Assembly: GCA_045126515.1 (NCBI GenBank)
Contig: JBGVOM010000039.1
Location: 1-5,863, forward strand
Length of the DNA: 5,863 nt
DNA from: RUG11237 sp045126515
Lineage (GTDB): Bacteria; Bacillota; Clostridia; Lachnospirales; Lachnospiraceae
Reading direction: 5' to 3'
Shown: positions 1 through 5,311 of the stretch, one piece after another
Layout: each line of letters opens with the position of its first letter
How positions within the stretch are numbered: position 1 is the first letter of the stretch
Position numbers and translations under genes: made by a program
Notes under the pieces: model-generated
Database searches by the model: none
What the model saw: only the letters and a program-made list of their open reading frames with translations
Told to the model about the DNA's origin: nothing

Positions 1-12
1 TTCTGATACACA

Positions 13-579
13 TTATTTACTAGTGATAATTCTTGCAATTTCGTCATAAGAAGCTCCTACTTGGATTTCAAATGTTCCCACTACAATTTTGTCTGCATAC
101 CCGTTTTGAATCAGATACTTATCAAAATCTGCTGCATTTTCTACCACACCCATTGCCTGTAATTCTCTTGCAACCCTATCAGACCACATTCCGGAAGTAA
201 TTGTAAGAACTTTCTTTTCTGTAGAAACCTCGGCCGGTGCTTTTGTTGGCTCTGGTGTTGGTTCTGGTGTTGGCTCCGGTGTTACTGTTGGTTCCTGCGT
301 TGGTTCTGGTGTTGCTGTTGGTTCCTGCGTTGCTTCCGGTGTCATTGTTGGCTCCTGCGTTGCTTCTAGTGTCATTGTTGGTTCCTGCGTTGCTTCCGGT
401 GTTACAGTAACTTCTTCCTTTGGTGTCTTGGTTACTTCCGGTGTCAAGGTTGCTTCTTCTGTAATTGCAACTTCCTGCTCTGATATATCATCCATTTTGT
501 TTCTATATGAGATGGTAAGTATCAGTGTAGTAATCACGATTCCACTCGCCAACCCCCGCAAAAAGTATTTCAGCTTCAT
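13..579 (-). CDS. membrane-anchored repeat-stalk protein with MltG/YceG-like LysM-type domain
   Basis: The 188 aa show an uncleaved-anchor N terminus (MKLKYFLRGL, hydrophobic about 6-24), so the rest is probably extracytoplasmic. A Pro/Thr/Glu-rich stalk covers about 40-115, with five 10-residue units of the type TPEATQEPTx (60-109) and a shorter PEPT repeat at its end. A C-terminal domain covers about 123-188: ITSGMWSDRVARELQAMGVV, a DFDKYLIQNGYADKI segment, then VVGTFEIQVGASYDEIARII. That pattern (xIxxG.s...Ia..L...Gvv....F..yl..ng....i..G.fei..g.sy.eI...i) matches the LysM-like subdomain at the start of MltG endolytic transglycosylases. The MltG catalytic domain is absent, so this is probably a cell-wall-associated accessory or binding protein, not an enzyme. 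AAAGGA lies 6 nt before the ATG. It follows the operon terminator, and I see no convincing promoter of its own in the 92-nt gap. Confidence 0.85.
   Translation of the reverse strand: MKLKYFLRGLASGIVITTLILTISYRNKMDDISEQEVAITEEATLTPEVTKTPKEEVTVTPEATQEPTMTLEATQEPTMTPEATQEPTATPEPTQEPTVTPEPTPEPTPEPTKAPAEVSTEKKVLTITSGMWSDRVARELQAMGVVENAADFDKYLIQNGYADKIVVGTFEIQVGASYDEIARIITSK
248..283 (-). repeat. 12-bp tandem repeat, three units, adjoining the 30-bp array
   Basis: GGCTCTGGTGTT, GGTTCTGGTGTT and GGCTCCGGTGTT lie head to tail on the plus strand at 248, 260 and 272, differing only at pyrimidine positions. They encode Pro-Glu-Pro-Thr units at the membrane-distal end of the stalk, so the stalk contains two repeat registers, 30 bp and 12 bp. 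Confidence 0.85.
291..410 (-). repeat. 30-bp tandem repeat, four units, inside the stalk of the MltG-like gene
   Basis: On the plus strand GTTCCTGCGT or GCTCCTGCGT begins at 291, 321, 351 and 381, an exact 30-bp period. The units are nearly identical in their first 20 bp and drift most in the last 10. A unit keeps the reading frame and encodes 10 residues (TPEATQEPTx), so gain or loss of copies changes stalk length without frameshift. Confidence 0.9.
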
Positions 580-608
580 GTTTTTTCCTTTCTTTCCTTG
601 AAAATGCC

Positions 609-645
609 AAAAAACAATAGAAAGCTCTTTTAGAACCTTCTATTG
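609..645 (-). terminator. intrinsic terminator at the end of the fla/che operon
   Basis: On the minus strand CAATAGAAGGTTCT (645-632) pairs with AGAGCTTTCTATTG (628-615) around an AAA loop. This is an unbroken 14-bp RNA stem containing two G-U pairs, followed at once by six T residues (614-609). The two G-U pairs would be A-C mismatches in plus-strand RNA, and the T-run is only on this side, so the orientation is clear. It begins 26 nt after the DUF6115 stop. The stem is A/T-rich, so termination may be partial and allow read-through into the MltG-like gene. Confidence 0.85.
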
Positions 646-671
646 CTTTGGTGTTATTCTGTTACGACAGT

Positions 672-1574
672 TTACCGTTCCATAAGCCCGATAATCAATC
701 TGACTTCGCCTCTGCCAATGGATAATTTCTGGGCTATCTCTACTTCTGACAAGCCCTCCCTGTACAATTCTCTTACCTGTTCATTTTTATTTCCTTCAGA
801 GTTTTTAAAGAAATTAAAATGCTGCTTTTTCGGCTCTCTTTCTACAAAAACTCCCGGCTCATTACTTTCTTCTTCCTCTTTTTCTGACACAAATTCAGGG
901 ATCATTGTATGCAGAGTGTCAATCAAGCCTTTATCGAATTTTTCTTTTTCCTGTTCTTCTTCAGAAATAAACATTTTTTGAATGTCTTCTTCTTCCTCCG
1001 GAGCTTTCACCACGATTGGTTCCGGTATTACTAACGGTTCCTTCATAACTTCATCAATCTGAGCCTGTACTCCTTCAATCGTGTCTGAAGCACGTTCTTC
1101 AAAACTTTTTAATTCCTGATCAATCCGATCAAATTCCTGATCCACCTTATCTACAATGGAAACTGTCCTTTCAAAGAAATTCTGTGATTCCGTTTTTGCC
1201 TGATTAATTACTTTTAATGCATCTTTTACATCCTGCTCTTTTTCGTTAAGCATATTGTAAAGGAACATCACTTCTGTATGATTTTTCTGTATTTCTTCCA
1301 TAACACTGTCGGAATATTCGTTTACTGCCATAATCTTCTCATTAGACAATTTTTCTAATTCCCGTTCAATTTTATCTACAGTTTCTTCTGCCTGTTCTTT
1401 TGCTTCTGTTTCAATCTTTTCTTTCGCAGACGGCATCTGCTCCTGAATCATTTTTTTTATTTCTTCCTGATCCAGCTCCAACCGTTCTTTGCCTTTGTTT
1501 TTTTCAGGTAAAATAAAGCTTGCCGCATATGCACTGACACCGATAAGTACCAGAACTACTTCTAATGCATTCAT
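672..1574 (-). CDS. membrane-anchored coiled-coil protein with C-terminal DUF6115
   Basis: The 300 aa divide into four parts. An N-terminal transmembrane segment spans about residues 4-22 (EVVLVLIGVSAYAASFILP). A long Glu/Lys-rich coiled coil covers about 30-178 with few helix breakers. An acidic, proline-containing, probably disordered linker covers about 179-255, with runs such as EEEE. A compact C-terminal domain spans about 264-298 (NEQVRELYREGLSEVEIAQK then LSIGRGEVRLIIGL). The last part matches the helix-turn-helix look of DUF6115, a domain of unknown function found in Clostridia. Only three residues precede the anchor and KNKGK follows it, so the bulk is probably cytoplasmic (inference). 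It is co-transcribed with the 107-aa gene (11-nt gap) and is the last gene before the terminator. Possible roles are a membrane-tethered DNA- or protein-binding factor or a scaffold for cell-pole or flagellar placement, but no function is established. Confidence 0.88.
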   Translation of the reverse strand: MNALEVVLVLIGVSAYAASFILPEKNKGKERLELDQEEIKKMIQEQMPSAKEKIETEAKEQAEETVDKIERELEKLSNEKIMAVNEYSDSVMEEIQKNHTEVMFLYNMLNEKEQDVKDALKVINQAKTESQNFFERTVSIVDKVDQEFDRIDQELKSFEERASDTIEGVQAQIDEVMKEPLVIPEPIVVKAPEEEEDIQKMFISEEEQEKEKFDKGLIDTLHTMIPEFVSEKEEEESNEPGVFVEREPKKQHFNFFKNSEGNKNEQVRELYREGLSEVEIAQKLSIGRGEVRLIIGLMER

Positions 1575-1580
1575 AATAAT

Positions 1581-1588
1581 TCTCCTTA
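1581..1588 (-). promoter_or_regulatory. DUF6115 gene Shine-Dalgarno overlapping the upstream stop
   Basis: TAAGGAGA on the minus strand combines the TAA stop of the 107-aa gene with an AAGGAGA ribosome-binding site, 6 nt before the ATG at 1574. This decides the start and suggests translational coupling of the two genes. Confidence 0.75.
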
Positions 1589-1909
1589 TATACGAATATC
1601 AAAACTACTCTGACTTTTTAATGTGGTTTTATCCGTAGTTTTCTCTTTTTTATTACGCTTTTTTTGCTGGTTGCTTTCATACTCCCTGCCATTACCCTTA
1701 TTCTTTGCATCATACTGTTCTTTCTTTTTTTCACTTTTTTGCGAATCCGTGACACTATCCATATGGTGCTTTATCTCTTTGCTAAACTGTTGGCCAAAGT
1801 TCTGATTATCCACAAACGCCTTATTATTTTCCTGATGTTTAATTTGAGATACTTCCTGAGAACGTTGAACAACTCCACTCATATCTATCGGTCTTATTAT
1901 TGATGACAT
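1586..1909 (-). CDS. 107-aa basic, hydrophilic protein of unknown function
   Basis: I cannot assign a function. Starting at the ATG at 1909, the N-terminal third (MSSIIRPIDMSGVVQRSQEV... through about VDNQNF at 33-38) looks like a folded or binding segment. I recall similar openings in uncharacterised proteins next to FapA genes in Lachnospiraceae, but that is memory, not a search. From about residue 55 the chain becomes low-complexity and very rich in Lys, Asn, Gln and Glu, probably disordered, and it ends with a short hydrophobic motif SFDIRI. No transmembrane segment or signal peptide is visible. The gene is 44 nt after fapA, and its TAA stop overlaps the Shine-Dalgarno of the next gene, so it is firmly part of the operon. 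The basic tail could contact nucleic acid or membrane, or act as a linker to a partner (inference). Confidence 0.82.
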   Translation of the reverse strand: MSSIIRPIDMSGVVQRSQEVSQIKHQENNKAFVDNQNFGQQFSKEIKHHMDSVTDSQKSEKKKEQYDAKNKGNGREYESNQQKKRNKKEKTTDKTTLKSQSSFDIRI

Positions 1910-1920
1910 ATAAATTCCTT
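1910..1920 (-). promoter_or_regulatory. ribosome-binding site fixing the start of the 107-aa gene
   Basis: The minus strand reads AAGGA, then the 6-nt spacer ATTTAT, then ATG at 1909. An in-frame TTG at 1945 would add 12 residues, but the well-spaced AAGGA and the conserved-looking MSSIIRPIDM opening point to 1909 as the true start. Confidence 0.75.
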
Positions 1921-1953
1921 CTTTCTCTACAGGATGCTCTCCCAATCATTATA

Positions 1954-3555
1954 TTATAAAGTATATCCCTTAATCTCTCCCTTTTCGCGAACGAAACGAC
2001 AGAAAGTCAGGTTTTCCCGGACATATAAGCTTGCATCTGATATTACAATCTTAACCCCCGGATAAACAAATCCTTGCGCTTTGATACATGCATTTGTTTC
2101 TGCCTTAATCAGGCCTTCTATTTCTTCCATTTCTTTTACATTTGAAATAATCCTCTGTTCATTTTCTGATACTGTTTTTTGAAGTTCCTGCAATTTCTGC
2201 AGCTGTTCTTTCGAAAACTTTTCTCCTAGTCCCATCTTTTTTCCAAATGCATTTAGCACCGGTTTGCTGGTATTCAGAATCTTTTCTGATTCCCTAATCT
2301 CAGTCTGTAAAGTCTGATAGCGCTCTTTCATCAAAGGATCCACACCAACCTCCAACACGGTATCTGTTCCCATAGGAGAACCAATATTTTTGGCAGAAAT
2401 CATTTTTGCAGATCGCACCACTCCTCCGGTAACAAATCCTTTTTTACCACTGATTTCAATTTCTCCCTTCGCAGAAACTTTGCTGTGCATAATAGAATCT
2501 GTCTGTATAAATCCACCTACCACTACTCTTGCATTTTCAATGAATTTTGCAACCAGATTTCCTTCACACTCTACATCAGCTTTTCCCATCCCCTGAATTC
2601 CACGTTTTAACAGAATATCTCCATCAGCTCTTAACACTGCACCTTCGATGACACCGTTCACTTCAATGTTTCCTTTGGCTATAATCGTATAACCACTTCT
2701 GACATTACCTTTTACCATAACGTTACCATCGTAATTAATATCTCCGGTAGATGCATCCACATCCTGTACTTCATATATATTCGACACAAAAACCTTATCA
2801 TCCACCAAAGAAGCATGACCGTTTACTTCTGTAATAATCTGTAACTTATCCTCTGTAATGCGAATATTACGTCCATATTTTAATTTTAGACGTTTTACCT
2901 CACGCGGCTTAATAACTTCACCGCACACGTTAATTCCTGGATGACCTAAGTTTTCTTTTGTCAAAGTTGCAAGCACATCACCTTCATTTACCCTGGCGAT
3001 ATTATTCAGATTATGAAAGTCTACCGTTCCGTCTTCATTTACTGTAGGTTTCAAACTGGTTTCCGTATTGAAATGATAAGTAATTTCTGCATCCTTACCT
3101 TGTACCGGTTCAATTCCTTTGGCAAGAACATAATTCTTGCAGTATTCTCTGTTCTTTAAGAACTCTTCAATGACCTTTTCATCTACTCCGGCTTTCACCC
3201 CGGCAAGGGCAAGATCTGCGATAATTCCATCCTTATCTAAGATTTTTCCATCCGTAGATGGCGGATAAAATCTTCCTGTAACCATCATTTTATCCTCAGA
3301 AATTTCCACTGCAAGACTTTCTGATGCCGGTATAATTTTACCAGATGTAACCAAAATGTCAACCGGCTTATCACTCATTTTTGAAATAGCAGCATTAATT
3401 GCTCTAATATCAAACCCGACAATCTTCTCTTTACTAAGATATGATGCAACTTCTGCCGCGTTTATTTTCTCTCCGTCTTCTACCGGAGGAATCAACCTTA
3501 GAAATGTTCCATGCTCCTGTATTACTAATTCAAAGTATCCATTTTTCATCCCCAT
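1954..3555 (-). CDS. fapA: FapA family flagellar assembly protein (DUF342)
   Basis: The family (PF03961) is a cytoplasmic beta-helix protein. In Vibrio vulnificus FapA is needed for flagellation and links it to the sugar-PTS protein EIIA-Glc; in Bacillota the role is less clear. The 533 aa show the expected layout: an alpha/beta N-terminal region (about 1-170) with RFYPPSTDG at 95-103; the conserved LGHPGINVCGEVI at 203-215; a right-handed parallel beta-helix region (about 250-400) seen as repeated short hydrophobic strands with glycine turns, including VKGNVRSG, AKGNIEVNGVIEGA, GIQGMGKA, GKKGFVTGGV and IGSPMGTDTVLEVG; a coiled-coil hairpin (about 408-490); and a short C-terminal beta region. 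GAGGTGA lies 4 nt before the first ATG, favouring it over M3. It is 26 nt after fliA. No frameshift or missing hallmark segment is apparent. Confidence 0.93.
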   Translation of the reverse strand: MGMKNGYFELVIQEHGTFLRLIPPVEDGEKINAAEVASYLSKEKIVGFDIRAINAAISKMSDKPVDILVTSGKIIPASESLAVEISEDKMMVTGRFYPPSTDGKILDKDGIIADLALAGVKAGVDEKVIEEFLKNREYCKNYVLAKGIEPVQGKDAEITYHFNTETSLKPTVNEDGTVDFHNLNNIARVNEGDVLATLTKENLGHPGINVCGEVIKPREVKRLKLKYGRNIRITEDKLQIITEVNGHASLVDDKVFVSNIYEVQDVDASTGDINYDGNVMVKGNVRSGYTIIAKGNIEVNGVIEGAVLRADGDILLKRGIQGMGKADVECEGNLVAKFIENARVVVGGFIQTDSIMHSKVSAKGEIEISGKKGFVTGGVVRSAKMISAKNIGSPMGTDTVLEVGVDPLMKERYQTLQTEIRESEKILNTSKPVLNAFGKKMGLGEKFSKEQLQKLQELQKTVSENEQRIISNVKEMEEIEGLIKAETNACIKAQGFVYPGVKIVISDASLYVRENLTFCRFVREKGEIKGYTL

Positions 3556-3574
3556 AATCTCACCTCTTAACCTT

Positions 3575-3596
3575 CTGGGTATTATACCTCACCCAG
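3575..3596 (-). promoter_or_regulatory. small stem-loop across the fliA stop codon
   Basis: CTGGGT (3575-3580) and ACCCAG (3591-3596) form an inverted repeat. In minus-strand RNA a further G-U pair gives a 7-bp stem, and the fliA stop TAA lies in the 8-nt loop. It ends 8 nt upstream of the GAGGTGA that serves fapA. No T-run follows, so it is not a terminator. It resembles the stem-loop at the preceding gene junction and could affect fapA translation or mRNA stability (inference). Confidence 0.35.
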
Positions 3597-4355
3597 TATT
3601 CCAATATAGTTTCCCATTTTTTGTTTCATTTTCTGTAATGCCCTTGTATGTAATTGCGAAACTCTGGACTCTGAAACTTCCAGAATCTCACTAATTTCTT
3701 TCAAAGTAAGTTCTTCGTAATAATACAGCACTGTTACCTTTTTTTCCTTCTCAGTAAGCAAATCCAGTGCTTCTGCCAGCATTTTTTTCATTTCATTATC
3801 TTCTAATACTTTTTCCGGCTGTGCAAATTGTCTTTTGTCCGGAATCTCCATACCATAACCGTTTTCGCTTTCTGTATCCATATATTCATTTAAAGATACC
3901 AAATTTGTCACCTTCATCTGTGACCGCCAGCTTAACAGTTCTTCTTCTGAAATACCCAAAGTCCCAGCTATTTCTGTTTCGGTTGCATTTCTTCCCTGTT
4001 CTGCTTCAATGGTTTTCACCGCAACGTCTATTTTTTTCTGTTTTTGACGCAACGTTCTTGGAATCCAATCCATTTTCCTGATATGATCCAAGATAGCTCC
4101 TCGTATTCTAAGAGATGCATACGTTTCAAACTTAACTGCCTTTTCATTATCAAATTTATCAATAGCATCAATTAACCCAAAGATTCCATACCCCACCAAA
4201 TCATCATACTCTACCGTATAACCCAAATACATACTTAGGCGTCCTGCCACAAGTTTCACTAACGGAGCATACTCTATTATGATTTTTTCCCTAATCTCTG
4301 AACTTTTTGTTTTAGCATATAAATCCCACAACTCTTTTCTTCCTGCTTCGTCCAT
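3582..4355 (-). CDS. fliA: RNA polymerase sigma-28 factor, FliA/SigD/WhiG family
   Basis: This sigma factor directs RNA polymerase to late-flagellar, chemotaxis and autolysin promoters. It has the usual 257-aa length and no region 1.1. Region 2 spans about residues 25-95, with core-binding and melting/-10 recognition segments (YDDLVGYGIFGLIDAIDKFD at 50-69, FETYASLRIRGAILDHIRK at 76-94, then DWIPRTLRQ, very typical of FliA). Region 3 covers about 100-170 and region 4 about 192-247, with a helix-turn-helix at LTLKEISEILEVSESRVSQL. The start is supported by AAGGAG, with a rather long 10-nt spacer to the ATG at 4355. It sits after cheCD as sigD does in B. subtilis, but is followed by fapA rather than swrB. 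No FlgM anti-sigma gene is in the window. Stem-loops flank the gene on both sides. Confidence 0.96.
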   Translation of the reverse strand: MDEAGRKELWDLYAKTKSSEIREKIIIEYAPLVKLVAGRLSMYLGYTVEYDDLVGYGIFGLIDAIDKFDNEKAVKFETYASLRIRGAILDHIRKMDWIPRTLRQKQKKIDVAVKTIEAEQGRNATETEIAGTLGISEEELLSWRSQMKVTNLVSLNEYMDTESENGYGMEIPDKRQFAQPEKVLEDNEMKKMLAEALDLLTEKEKKVTVLYYYEELTLKEISEILEVSESRVSQLHTRALQKMKQKMGNYIGILGEV

Positions 4356-4384
4356 ACTAGTTTCGCTCCTTAATTGGTTTTTCT

Positions 4385-4408
4385 AATTCCTATTGTCCCA
4401 TAGGAATT
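4385..4408 (-). promoter_or_regulatory. stem-loop enclosing the stop codon ahead of fliA
   Basis: AATTCCTAT (4385-4393) and ATAGGAATT (4400-4408) form a perfect 9-bp inverted repeat around a 6-nt loop that reads GGGACA on the minus strand. The stem takes in the last codons and the TAG stop of the 104-aa gene. No T-run follows in the direction of transcription, so it is not an intrinsic terminator. It ends 13 nt upstream of the fliA AAGGAG. A GGA triplet sits in the loop and another in the fliA Shine-Dalgarno. The role is unknown. Confidence 0.45.
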
Positions 4409-4704
4409 CTTTTCACTTCTTTCTTACTCTTTTTTCCATTATTATACTTCTCATCGTATTCTTCTTCACGCTGAATCACTTCTTCAATATTTTCAAATAC
4501 CTCCATTTCATCTCTGGATGGTGCCGGAGCTATTGTTTTTGCTATAATCTTCTCTACAATAACCCCCAAAATTCCAAATACTACCAAAGTTAAAAATACA
4601 CTTTTTAAAAATACACCTGTAGATGCCCCGCTAACAAGACCTGCTATTGCTGCTACTGCACCAGCACTCAATGTTACCAGTGCCGAGATATACTTAGTTT
4701 TCAT
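4390..4704 (-). CDS. 104-aa two-helix membrane protein of unknown function
   Basis: I do not recognise a named family. Two hydrophobic segments are visible, about residues 6-26 (Ala/Gly/Ser-rich) and 31-52, joined by a very short turn (SGASTG), so this is probably a helical hairpin with both ends on the same side of the membrane. A proline-containing KTIAPAPSRDEMEVF segment follows. The tail from about residue 64 is charged, acidic first (ENIEEVIQREEEYDE) and then lysine-rich (GKKSKKEVKR). Positive residues after helix 2 make a cytoplasmic tail likely (inference). The start is supported by GGAGGGG 4 nt before the ATG. The stop TAG lies inside a hairpin, 34 nt before fliA. In B. subtilis cheD is followed directly by sigD, so this gene is an insertion relative to that order. 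Its place suggests a flagellar or chemotaxis role but proves none. Confidence 0.85.
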   Translation of the reverse strand: MKTKYISALVTLSAGAVAAIAGLVSGASTGVFLKSVFLTLVVFGILGVIVEKIIAKTIAPAPSRDEMEVFENIEEVIQREEEYDEKYNNGKKSKKEVKRIPMGQ

Positions 4705-4741
4705 AAAACCCCTCCGATTTTCATGTTTTATCCGTTAAAGA

Positions 4742-4784
4742 ATGTCCATAAACACGACATGCTATAAGCAAATCTGCCTATAGC
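4742..4784 (-). promoter_or_regulatory. two abutting stem-loops between cheD and the 104-aa gene
   Basis: In minus-strand RNA, 4784-4761 forms a 10-bp stem (left arm GCTATAGGCA, right arm TGCTTATAGC) around a 4-nt loop GATT. Its one non-Watson-Crick pair is a G-U, which would be an A-C mismatch in plus-strand RNA, so the structure favours the mRNA sense. Immediately next to it, 4760-4742 forms a second stem (ATGTC / GACAT, 5 bp, 9-nt loop). No T-run follows on the minus strand, so this is not a normal operon-direction terminator. A T-rich tract lies on the cheD side (4787-4805). Possible roles are a processing or stability element or a leader structure for the 104-aa gene. The function is not known and the fold is from inspection only. 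Confidence 0.5.
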
Positions 4785-4803
4785 CCTATTTTTTCTATTA
4801 TTT

Positions 4804-5295
4804 TTATATGGTTTTTATCGGTTTACCTACTGATTTTATCACAAAATCCCCCGTTTCCGAATAGAATTCAACAGTGCGTCCATAATTCAGCCCGGTATCC
4901 TCCGAAAGAAGTCTTATATTCATCGTCTTAAGTACCTTTTTAGTGGACTCTACGTTTCTATCTCCCACCCGAACCATATCCGAATTATTTACATTCTGAA
5001 AGGCGAACATCTGTGCACCTCCAGCTATTTTAGCTACCAGCCTTGCCTTGTTTGCTCCTGCGCTTACCATCTGATTTACCAATTCCAAAATTCCGGTATC
5101 TGCAAATTTGGCTTTATTTTCGTTATTTCTGATTTGTGTACTATCCGGCAACATAATATGAGCCAGTCCCGCTATCTTGGTTACAGGATCATATAATGCA
5201 ATTCCCACACATGAGCCAAGACCTAAGGTTGTAATAGCATTTGGATATGGGCATACTTTCAAATCCGCCATTCCCACTTTTATCATTTCAGCCAT
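4804..5295 (-). CDS. cheD: CheD, chemoreceptor glutamine deamidase
   Basis: CheD hydrolyses specific receptor glutamines to glutamates and, in B. subtilis-type chemotaxis, exchanges between receptors and CheC as part of adaptation. At 163 aa it has the usual family length. The signature TTLGLGSCV is at residues 22-30, with catalytic C29. H46 lies in GLAHIMLP, and T23, six residues before the Cys, matches the third active-site residue known from the Thermotoga maritima CheD structure (spacing Thr-5-Cys-16-His preserved). The KFADTG segment at 63-68 and KIAGGAQMF at 89-97 are also family-typical. The start is set by AGAGGTGG 5 nt upstream. It lies 13 nt after cheC and is followed by a 99-nt gap, the longest in the window, which contains two stem-loops. 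Confidence 0.96.
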   Translation of the reverse strand: MAEMIKVGMADLKVCPYPNAITTLGLGSCVGIALYDPVTKIAGLAHIMLPDSTQIRNNENKAKFADTGILELVNQMVSAGANKARLVAKIAGGAQMFAFQNVNNSDMVRVGDRNVESTKKVLKTMNIRLLSEDTGLNYGRTVEFYSETGDFVIKSVGKPIKTI

Positions 5296-5300
5296 TCACT

Positions 5301-5311
5301 CCACCTCTTTA
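5301..5311 (-). promoter_or_regulatory. cheD Shine-Dalgarno overlapping the cheC stop codon
   Basis: On the minus strand the bases read TAAAGAGGTGGAGTGA followed by ATG. The cheC stop TAA runs directly into the AGAGGTGG core, which sits 5 nt before the cheD ATG at 5295. This fixes M1 as the cheD start rather than M4 and suggests translational coupling, which would keep the CheC and CheD interaction partners in a set ratio (inference). Confidence 0.75.

Noticed and set aside
244..410. The 30-bp periodic array as a CRISPR
   Set aside because: The units are head to tail without spacers and lie in frame inside a coding region.
643..981. Plus-strand open frames opposite the real genes (for example 643-981, 1664-1903, 3356-3694, 5241-5513)
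   Set aside because: They lie antisense to well-supported genes, lack family features and read as low-complexity Ser/Leu/Phe-rich shadows of Glu/Lys-rich coding sequence.
1910..1945. A TTG start at 1945 extending the 107-aa protein by 12 residues
   Set aside because: The TTG has no suitably placed Shine-Dalgarno, while the ATG at 1909 has AAGGA at a 6-nt spacing.
3581..3586. A perfect TATAAT on the minus strand at the fliA stop, as a possible sigma-A promoter for fapA
   Set aside because: No recognisable -35 box lies 16-18 nt upstream and there is no extended -10 TG. The bases are also part of the stop codon and hairpin, so chance is the simpler reading.
4728..4735. ACGGATAA on the minus strand, resembling the sigma-28 -10 element, ahead of the 104-aa gene
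   Set aside because: It differs from GCCGATAA at two positions and no TAAA -35 element lies at the expected distance upstream.
4705..4803. A cyclic-di-GMP riboswitch in the cheD downstream gap
   Set aside because: The conserved GEMM core sequences are absent and the gap is short; only simple hairpins are seen.
4761..4805. A plus-strand terminator made of the 4761-4784 stem and the T-rich tract after it
   Set aside because: No plus-strand gene exists to terminate. The stem contains an A-C mismatch on that strand, and three C residues plus TA separate it from the T-run.
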